Assembly (NCBI GenBank): GCA_001873075.1
Contig: MNYL01000171.1
Span: forward strand, 1-7,965
Length of the DNA stretch: 7,965 nucleotides
Origin: Fibrobacteres bacterium CG2_30_45_31
GTDB taxonomy: Bacteria; Fibrobacterota; Fibrobacteria; Fibrobacterales; Fibrobacteraceae
Direction: 5' to 3'
In this document: one piece after another, positions 1 to 5,294 of the stretch
Numbering within the stretch: the stretch's first letter is position 1
How the letters are laid out: every line of letters starts with the position of its first letter
The notes under the pieces: model-generated
Told to the model about the DNA's origin: nothing
Seen by the model: the letters and a program-made list of their open reading frames with translations, nothing else
Database searches by the model: none
Position numbers and translations under genes: made by a program

Positions 1-254
1 GCGTAATTTATAGCAGTGCTGAACCATGTCCTATGTGCTATTCCGCAATTTGCTGGGCAAAATTAAAAGTTTTGTTCTTCGCTGCTACACGTTTTGATGC
101 TGCGGTTCCAGGCGTTCACTTTTCTGATGAAGAGATATACAATGAATTAGGATTGCCTTATGCGAAAAGGCATCTGAAAATTTTTCAATGCACTACAGGA
201 AATTCTCTAGATGCTTTTAATTTATGGAAACGGTCCAATAAAGTAAGTTACTAG
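1..254 (+). CDS. guaD: guanine deaminase, C-terminal part (5' end outside the window)
   Basis: This is a cytosolic purine-salvage enzyme of the cytidine deaminase fold that hydrolyses guanine to xanthine and ammonia. The open frame runs in from the left edge (first whole codon at 3) and ends at TAG 252-254. The zinc-binding EPCPMC motif is read from bases 21-38, with the two Cys as metal ligands. The ATG at 33 lies inside this motif, so it cannot be the start. After it come a WAK segment and an 'ATRFDAAVPG...IYNEL' stretch that matches, from memory, the GuaD-specific region of Bacillus subtilis GuaD (AAEHTDAAEAG...IYKE). The protein ends in Tyr, as B. subtilis GuaD does; in that enzyme the C-terminal tail helps form the active site. 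The HAE proton-shuttle motif would lie upstream. A tRNA adenosine deaminase (TadA) is the main alternative but lacks this C-terminal signature. Confidence 0.85.
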   Translation, partial: VIYSSAEPCPMCYSAICWAKLKVLFFAATRFDAAVPGVHFSDEEIYNELGLPYAKRHLKIFQCTTGNSLDAFNLWKRSNKVSY

Positions 255-333
255 AGCCCACCTCTAAGAAACTAATGACCAATAATAGGGCCTTCAAAGC
301 ATCCACATTTAACTAAAAACCAGGAAATCATAA

Positions 334-340
334 AAGGAGA
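334..340 (+). promoter_or_regulatory. ribosome binding site of the metallophosphoesterase lipoprotein gene
   Basis: The AAGGAGA sequence ends 5 nt before ATG 346. A second in-frame ATG at 358 would be about 18 nt away, so this site selects 346 as the start. Confidence 0.75.
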
Positions 341-345
341 GCGAT

Positions 346-1680
346 ATGAAAATTATAATGAAAAAAATCAGTCTGTATTTTGTGCTTTTTTTATTAAGCA
401 CACTTTCATCTTGTAGCAATTCGGATTCAACCGGCCCCGCAGATTCGGAAATAAATCCGTTTAGCAATGGCGGGAATGAAAGGAATATGCTTGTAGTTAT
501 CAGCGACATTCATCTTGGTGCTGATACTTCTTATGCGGAGTGCAACAAGAATCGTGATGCTCTGGAAAAAATACTGAAGCAGATAAGAGAAGCCCCGAAC
601 GTTAAAGAACTGGTGATTGCAGGAGATTTACTGGATGAATGGTTTGTGCCAGCCACAATAGATACTTATCAAGGAAAGGATCAGGCTGATTTCGTACAAC
701 GCATCGCGACAACCAATAAAGGGGTGATTGATGCCATTAATAATATTATCCAGGACAGTAACGTTTTTGTTACTTATGTGCCCGGAAACCATGACTTGAC
801 CATTACGGCGGCAAATGTGGAGTTGATCCTTCCTGGAATAAATCAAGCGCGAGACTCAGGACTCGGCCTAGGTACTTATTCCCCGGCGGATTATCCTAAA
901 ATTGCGATTGAGCATGGTCACCGTTATAATTTCTTCTGCGCACCGGATCCTATTTCAAACCAAGTTGCAGCACCGGGCACCATACTGCCTCCGGGATACT
1001 TTTTCACAAGAATAGCGGCACTCCATGTAATGCAAGACGATCCGATTCCTGGGGATACTTTGGATATCGTTACTAAAAATACTTCCGGTAATGAAAGTCA
1101 AGATTTGTTGTTTGCTTATCGAAAACTTTGGGAATGGGCAATAAATTATTTGCCTATCGAAAATAAATTTGACGAAAATATGATTGTTACCAATATTGAT
1201 GGATTCACAGGGAACTATTCTGTCAATGATTTACTCCCACATCAAACGACTACAGGGGGGCTTATCAATGTCGATCTTTATAATGGAATTCAGGACACAT
1301 GGGATCAGAGGCAAGCCCTCAATCATGTGGCGATTAATATTCCAGTACTTCAAGCAATTGCAAATTCTGCGAAGTCAAGCGAATCGGATCTACAGGCGAC
1401 GACTCAATATTTTTTAAATCTAAAGTCAGACAAAAGAATTGTCATTTTTGGGCATACTCACGATGCAAAAATTATTGCTTCTGAAGACCATGAAGGTCAG
1501 AAAGCAATTTATGCAAATAGTGGAACATGGATTGATAGTAACAATGTAGCAGCCACAACCATGAATTTTGTGGTAGTGACAGCACAAGATGCGGATACGT
1601 CTTCTCAAACGTATGTAAGACTTTATAATTTTGAAAATGAAGTAGTAACGGAAATGGCTGAAGATTCGTTACGTTATTAA
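346..1680 (+). CDS. lipoprotein calcineurin-like metallophosphoesterase
   Basis: This is a predicted exported, lipid-anchored, dinuclear-metal phosphoesterase of 444 residues. A Lys-rich n-region and hydrophobic core (residues 1-19) lead to the lipobox LSSC, giving lipidated Cys23; Ser24 fits outer-membrane sorting in a diderm. All metallophosphoesterase motifs are present in order: SDIH (Asp54, His56), GDLLDEW (Asp94, Asp97), GNHD (Asn148, His149), EHGH (His190, His192) and GHTH (His370, His372). The GDLLDEW and GNHD pattern resembles UDP-2,3-diacylglucosamine hydrolase (LpxH) relatives, but the protein is much longer than LpxH and has an insert of roughly 175 residues between EHGH and GHTH. 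A lipid A role would also be unexpected for an anchored extracytoplasmic enzyme. The substrate cannot be read from the sequence; phosphate monoesters, diesters or nucleotides are all possible. It lies 91 nt downstream of guaD, so cotranscription is possible but not shown. A clear ribosome site precedes ATG 346. Confidence 0.87.
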   Translation: MKIIMKKISLYFVLFLLSTLSSCSNSDSTGPADSEINPFSNGGNERNMLVVISDIHLGADTSYAECNKNRDALEKILKQIREAPNVKELVIAGDLLDEWFVPATIDTYQGKDQADFVQRIATTNKGVIDAINNIIQDSNVFVTYVPGNHDLTITAANVELILPGINQARDSGLGLGTYSPADYPKIAIEHGHRYNFFCAPDPISNQVAAPGTILPPGYFFTRIAALHVMQDDPIPGDTLDIVTKNTSGNESQDLLFAYRKLWEWAINYLPIENKFDENMIVTNIDGFTGNYSVNDLLPHQTTTGGLINVDLYNGIQDTWDQRQALNHVAINIPVLQAIANSAKSSESDLQATTQYFLNLKSDKRIVIFGHTHDAKIIASEDHEGQKAIYANSGTWIDSNNVAATTMNFVVVTAQDADTSSQTYVRLYNFENEVVTEMAEDSLRY

Positions 1681-1706
1681 TGGTAAATATTTATGAGCTG
1701 ACGACT

Positions 1707-1738
1707 TCAACTTGACACGACATACATTGGCAAGTTGA
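1707..1738. repeat. perfect 8-bp inverted repeat between lipoprotein and regulator genes
   Basis: TCAACTTG (1707-1714) is mirrored by CAAGTTGA (1731-1738) around a 16-nt spacer. A TTGACA hexamer (1712-1717) overlaps the left arm, but no convincing -10 follows it. It could be a weak terminator stem for the upstream gene (there is no proper T-tract) or an operator for the downstream regulator. Its role is unknown. Confidence 0.45.
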
Positions 1739-1834
1739 TTCTATTAGAAACGGTGGAAAATATTTGGAAAAAACAGTCCGCTGTTAAAGTCTTTCAAAAA
1801 CCGCAAGAATGATGAAGACTTCTTCCTCCATATA

Positions 1835-1843
1835 TGATATAAT
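1835..1843 (+). promoter_or_regulatory. extended -10 promoter of the AraC-GNAT/MATE unit
   Basis: TGA-TATAAT (TG at 1835-1836, consensus TATAAT at 1838-1843) is a full extended -10 element. The matching -35 position (around 1813-1820) is poor, as is common for TGn-type promoters and for promoters that need an activator. The predicted transcript starts near 1850, giving a very short leader just in front of the ribosome site GAAGG (1852-1856) and ATG 1865. Confidence 0.6.
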
Positions 1844-1864
1844 TGGGGGTCGAAGGAAAAGACT

Positions 1865-2722
1865 ATGGAAAACATTGAAATCATTGTTGCGACGATCTAT
1901 TACATTGAAACAAACCTGGATGAACCGCTTACTCTTGAAACTGTAGCGGATGTACTCGGCTATTCTCAGTATCATCTTCATCGGATGTTCACGAAAACGG
2001 TGGGGCTTACGATGCATGAGTATATTCAGCGTAGGCGACTGACTGAAGCTGCAAAATTACTTGTATTTTCAAAAAATCCGATTAGCGAAATAGCACTACA
2101 GGCGGGGTATGAAAGTCAACAAGCCTTTTCATCGATATTTAAATCGATGTATAAACTTCCACCCCAAAGGTTTCGCAAAAATGAGGACTTCTATCCGCTT
2201 CAAATGCGTTTTGAATTCGATGAGGCAACCCTCAAAATAAAATTAAAAGAATATCATGCAGAGCAAACGATTTTTTTTGCCTCTGAGAAAGATATTCCAG
2301 AGTGGATACGTTTGGTTCGACTCGTTATTGATGGTTTCCCTTGTTTAAATGAAGAGGAACATATTGATACTCTGAAAAAGTATATCGCCCAAAAACAAGC
2401 ACTTATGATGAAAGAAGGGGATGTCACTATCGGTATTATGATGATTTCATGCAAGTCGGGAAGTATCGATTTTTTAGGGATTCATCCGCTTTATCGAAAT
2501 CGAGGGGTTGCCAATGCACTTCTCAAGAAGGCAATGAAAGAACTGATTGATCATAATGAGATCAGTATTACAACGTATCGTGAAGGAGATAAGGCGGATA
2601 CCGGACACCGGGAGGCGCTTAAAGATCTTGGGTTTGCGGAAGCGGAGTTACTGGTAGAGTTTGGCTATCCGACTCAGAAAATGACGATAAATTCAATCAA
2701 GGATACGAATAATGATGAATGA
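1865..2722 (+). CDS. AraC-type transcription regulator fused to a GNAT N-acetyltransferase domain
   Basis: This is a 285-residue two-domain protein. Residues about 5-105 form an AraC/XylS DNA-binding domain: the first helix-turn-helix is about 22-42 (LTLETVADVLGYS...) and the second about 73-93 (ISEIALQAGYESQQAFSSIF), followed by the usual PPQRFRK end. Residues about 110-285 form a GNAT-like domain. Its acetyl-CoA loop is R211-N-R-G-V-A216 after the strand IDFLGIHPLY, and it closes with TTYREGDK, the GH-R...LGF element and EFGYPTQ. In Rob-like regulators the corresponding C-terminal position holds a ligand-binding GyrI-like domain; here an enzyme-type domain replaces it. It starts at ATG 1865 behind GAAGG. 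Its 3' end overlaps the MATE gene by 11 nt, so it most likely regulates, and may chemically partner with, that exporter. It may also autoregulate. The acetylated substrate is unknown, and the GNAT domain could act only as a sensor. Confidence 0.87.
   Translation: MENIEIIVATIYYIETNLDEPLTLETVADVLGYSQYHLHRMFTKTVGLTMHEYIQRRRLTEAAKLLVFSKNPISEIALQAGYESQQAFSSIFKSMYKLPPQRFRKNEDFYPLQMRFEFDEATLKIKLKEYHAEQTIFFASEKDIPEWIRLVRLVIDGFPCLNEEEHIDTLKKYIAQKQALMMKEGDVTIGIMMISCKSGSIDFLGIHPLYRNRGVANALLKKAMKELIDHNEISITTYREGDKADTGHREALKDLGFAEAELLVEFGYPTQKMTINSIKDTNNDE
2698..2703 (+). promoter_or_regulatory. ribosome binding site of the MATE gene inside the regulator gene
   Basis: CAAGGA lies within the last codons of the regulator gene, 8 nt before ATG 2712 and 11 nt before the second ATG at 2715. 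It supports independent loading at 2712 or 2715 in addition to coupling through the overlapping stop codon TGA 2720-2722. Confidence 0.55.
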
Positions 2723-4073
2723 ACCCTCTCTTGATATGCCTGTTTCTGAAAATGGGTTGGCAAAAGATTTTGGAGTGCGTTCGCTTTTACGCTTCGCATT
2801 CCCGACAATTTTTATGATGGTATTTTCCGGTTTGTATACGATTGTGGATACGATTTTCGTTGCGCGGGGGGTCAACACCGATGCACTTTCTGCAATTAAT
2901 ATTGTGACACCAGTGATCAATCTCATTGTCGGATTAGCGACGATGCTTGCCACGGGCGGCAGTGCGATTATTGCACGAAAGATGGGTGATGGAAGAGATA
3001 AAGAAGCGCGCAAAAATTTTACTCTGATTATTATTACAGGGTTAGTGGTGGGCGTGCTTCTTGCCGTGAGCGGTTTGTATTTTCTAAATCCGCTCCTTCG
3101 TGCACTTGGAGCGAGCGACTTACTTTTCCCTTATACTCGTGATTATCTCGGTGTGCTTCTGATATTTGCGCCAGCAAATATGCTACAGACACTTTTTCTA
3201 GTTCTTTTTGTAGTGGCGGGGAGACCTGGGCTCGGCATGAAAATTGGTATTTCGGCGGGACTTGCGAATGCAGTTTTAGATTACCTTTTTATTATTGTGT
3301 TTTCGATGGGCATCAAAGGTGCCGCACTCGCCACAGGTATTGGATATTCCATAGTAATGATTGCAGGTTTTCTTTTTTTCTTTCGGAATAGGCGAGGATC
3401 ACTCTTTTTTTGCAAACCAGGATTTGATATACAGGTGTTAGGCGAAAGTGCCTATAACGGATCTTCCGAAATGGTCGGACAACTTTCGACTGCGGTAACA
3501 ACGTTTCTTTTCAATGCAGTAATGATGGCTTATGCGGGCGAGAATGGGGTCGCTGCGATTACAATCATGATTTATTCTCAGTTTCTTTTATCCACATTCT
3601 TTATCGGGTTTTCGATGGGCATTGCGCCAGTGATAAGCTTTAACTATGGAAGTCATAATCATAGGCAATTAAAAAAGGTAATCAAAATTTCAATGGCATT
3701 GACGCTCGTTGTTTCTGTTTTTATCGCTGCATTGGCTTTGTTGCTGGGTGATGTTTTCGTTGGAATATTTACTCCTGAGAGTTCTCCTGTGTATACTCTT
3801 GTACGCATCGGTTTTTATATTTTTCCGCTTGCATTTCTATTTTCTGGGATAAATATTTTAACATCAGCGATGTTTACAGCTCTTTCGAATGGAACTATTT
3901 CTGCAATACTTGCGGTTTCTCGAAATCTGTTGATTGCGCTCGGCATTCTTGCTTTTCCGAGGCTTTTGGGCGTGAATGGTGTATGGCTAGCGGTTCCTTT
4001 TGCTGAATTAGTAAGTCTCGCTATGGCGATTGTTTTTATTGTAAAAAATCGGAAGCGCTATCATTATGCTTAA
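2712..4073 (+). CDS. MATE-family multidrug/toxin efflux transporter (MepA/NorM-like)
   Basis: This inner-membrane antiporter is predicted to export small, often cationic, compounds using a Na+ or H+ gradient. It has 453 residues, the usual MATE length, with about twelve hydrophobic segments in two six-helix halves. The first half has the family pattern 'PTIFMMVFSGLYTIVDTIFV' (31-50), then GLATMLATGGSAIIARKMGDGR (74-95) and 'LVLFVVAGRPGLGMKIG' (163-179). The motif MGIKGAALATGIGY (199-212) closes that half. The second half has 'SMGIAPVISFNYGS' (301-314), the mirrored N-Y-G motif of the MepA-like branch, and a basic tail (KNRKRYHYA). The start overlaps the end of the AraC-GNAT gene by 11 nt, indicating an operon and probable translational coupling. 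A polysaccharide flippase (MVF) is less likely given the motifs. The substrate cannot be told from sequence. Starting at the second ATG (2715) would only remove one Met. Confidence 0.9.
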   Translation: MMNEPSLDMPVSENGLAKDFGVRSLLRFAFPTIFMMVFSGLYTIVDTIFVARGVNTDALSAINIVTPVINLIVGLATMLATGGSAIIARKMGDGRDKEARKNFTLIIITGLVVGVLLAVSGLYFLNPLLRALGASDLLFPYTRDYLGVLLIFAPANMLQTLFLVLFVVAGRPGLGMKIGISAGLANAVLDYLFIIVFSMGIKGAALATGIGYSIVMIAGFLFFFRNRRGSLFFCKPGFDIQVLGESAYNGSSEMVGQLSTAVTTFLFNAVMMAYAGENGVAAITIMIYSQFLLSTFFIGFSMGIAPVISFNYGSHNHRQLKKVIKISMALTLVVSVFIAALALLLGDVFVGIFTPESSPVYTLVRIGFYIFPLAFLFSGINILTSAMFTALSNGTISAILAVSRNLLIALGILAFPRLLGVNGVWLAVPFAELVSLAMAIVFIVKNRKRYHYA

Positions 4074-4100
4074 TTTTAAAATGGCTAATTCTATTGTCTA

Positions 4101-4129
4101 GCATAAAAAATAAATCCTGAATTTTATGC
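4101..4129. repeat. AT-rich inverted repeat downstream of the MATE gene
   Basis: GCATAAAA (4101-4108) pairs with TTTTATGC (4122-4129) around a 13-nt loop. It lies 28 nt after the MATE stop codon and could slow or end transcription, but it lacks a GC-rich core and a following T-run. A separate 10-bp palindrome ATTTTAAAAT (4073-4082) overlaps the MATE stop. The rest of the 183-nt gap to 4257 shows no gene. Confidence 0.35.
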
Positions 4130-4227
4130 AGACGCATGGATCCGGCATTAAAAATGGATAAAAAAGTGTAAAAAATACTCATGCCTGATTTCACGGAATT
4201 ATTTACTTTTGGAGCTTATTGAGATAG

Positions 4228-4239
4228 GGGCTCGGGCCC
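4228..4239 (+). promoter_or_regulatory. GC-rich mini-hairpin in the methyltransferase leader
   Basis: GGGC-TCGG-GCCC forms a compact 4-bp hairpin ending 17 nt before ATG 4257, in otherwise AT-rich sequence. GAGC (4212-4215) can pair instead with GCTC (4230-4233), which would exclude this hairpin. A weak TTGAGA (4219-4224) with TAGAAC (4241-4246), spaced 16 nt, overlaps it and would give a nearly leaderless transcript. All of this is suggestive only. Confidence 0.25.
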
Positions 4240-4256
4240 ATAGAACGTAATGGTAT

Positions 4257-5294
4257 ATGTACGAGAATTTAAGCTCTAGTGATGCTGAAAAACTGAGAAT
4301 ACTCACAGAAATAAGGCAACGAAACAACGATGTCGCTTGGATGTTATGCGATTATCTCAACAATAATCCACGCATGATTACAAAAGAATTAATGGCGATG
4401 GCCAACAGTAGCGCTTCTTTGCCCGAAGAAACTGTATATCTTGCTTTGTTGACTGTTTTTTGCGGCCTTGATACCGACAATAATGAACGCGATAAGCAAC
4501 TAGCAAATGATTATTTTTGTAAGGCGGTTCACAAGCTGAATCCAAACTCATACACTGAAAATCCTTATTATCAAAACATCAAAATTCCAGAAATTCAGTT
4601 TGGCAGTTGGAAATTGACGGATCAAAAGTATGAGCCTTACGAGGCTTTTATTTACCAGGATCTTATTACAGATTCTGATTTTAAAGAGTATCCGCGTATT
4701 GGTTTTTTTGATGAAGAATTTCATTTCCCCTCAGTGATGGAAAATGAACACGAATGGATGTCTATCAAGCCGAGTGAACTAGAAACTTCACAAGCGGCCA
4801 TTGACACTATAGAAGGCAAAGTGGTTACTTTCGGGATCGGACTTGGATATTTTACTTACATGGCAACTCTCAAAGAAAGCGTACAAAGTATAACGGTTGT
4901 GGAACACGATAAGGCTGTGATTGAGCTTTTTAAACGCTATATACTTCCGCAATTCCAACATAGAGAAAAAGTGAATATTGTTTTTGCAGATGCTTTTAAA
5001 TATGCGAAAAAAGAAATGCCAATGGAAAATTTCGATTACGCTTTTGTCGATACATGGCATGATGTATCAGACGGTTTGAATATGTATCTCAAAATGAAAA
5101 AAATAGAACGACTCAGTTCCAGAACGAAATTTATCTATTGGGTAGAACGTTCATTACTTTCGGGTTTACGTTGGCAAATTTTTGATGGGATCATTGAAAA
5201 TGTACATTCCTATGATGATGCGGTAAGATGCCTCAGTTATCCATCTCTGCAAAAATTCGCGGCAACGAAGCTTTCGGCTAGTATTCAATTTTAG
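4257..5294 (+). CDS. class I SAM-dependent methyltransferase-like protein, specific function unknown
   Basis: This is a soluble 345-residue protein with no signal peptide. Its C-terminal half is a Rossmann-type SAM-binding fold: motif I is VVTFGIGLGYF (189-199, Gly-rich loop G193-x-G-x-G197), followed by the acidic end of strand 2 in 'ITVVEHDKAVIELF' (212-225, Glu216). Next come FADAF (Asp245), the usual adenine-contact position, and 'FDYAFVDTWHD' (259-269, Asp265), the post-strand-4 motif. Spacing and motif style recall spermidine-synthase-fold enzymes. Residues 1-110 are mostly helical in character, and about 111-180 (PEIQFGSWKL...FPSVMENEHEWMSI) look like a small beta-rich lead-in; I do not recognise either. 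ATG 4257 is the first start after an in-frame TAA (4248-4250), but no Shine-Dalgarno sequence is visible, so a later Met (40, 46 or 48) is possible. The last 4 nt overlap the convergent pabBC gene. The substrate is unknown, and the neighbours give no pathway hint. Confidence 0.72.
   Translation: MYENLSSSDAEKLRILTEIRQRNNDVAWMLCDYLNNNPRMITKELMAMANSSASLPEETVYLALLTVFCGLDTDNNERDKQLANDYFCKAVHKLNPNSYTENPYYQNIKIPEIQFGSWKLTDQKYEPYEAFIYQDLITDSDFKEYPRIGFFDEEFHFPSVMENEHEWMSIKPSELETSQAAIDTIEGKVVTFGIGLGYFTYMATLKESVQSITVVEHDKAVIELFKRYILPQFQHREKVNIVFADAFKYAKKEMPMENFDYAFVDTWHDVSDGLNMYLKMKKIERLSSRTKFIYWVERSLLSGLRWQIFDGIIENVHSYDDAVRCLSYPSLQKFAATKLSASIQF

Noticed and set aside
33..254. A complete 73-codon gene starting at ATG 33
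   Set aside because: The ATG is the Met of the zinc-binding PCPMC motif, and the frame continues upstream to the window edge; it is the tail of a longer deaminase.
252..266. TAGAG-CCCAC-CTCTA hairpin at the end of guaD as a terminator
   Set aside because: The stem is only 5 bp, A/T-containing, includes the stop codon and is followed by A-rich rather than T-rich sequence.
1772..1785. AACAG-TCCG-CTGTT hairpin as a terminator
   Set aside because: Only on the - strand is it followed by a T-run, and no - strand gene ends there; on the + strand it has no T-tract.
2693..3013. A - strand frame of 106 codons opposite the MATE gene
   Set aside because: It mirrors the conserved first transmembrane segments of the transporter and has no independent support.
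4144..4185. GGCAT...ATGCC pairing across 32 nt in the gap after the MATE gene
   Set aside because: A 5-bp stem with a long A-rich loop is expected by chance; nothing else supports a structured RNA here.
4788..5060. A - strand frame of 90 codons opposite the methyltransferase
   Set aside because: It is the shadow of the SAM-binding core; the + strand motifs explain the open frame.
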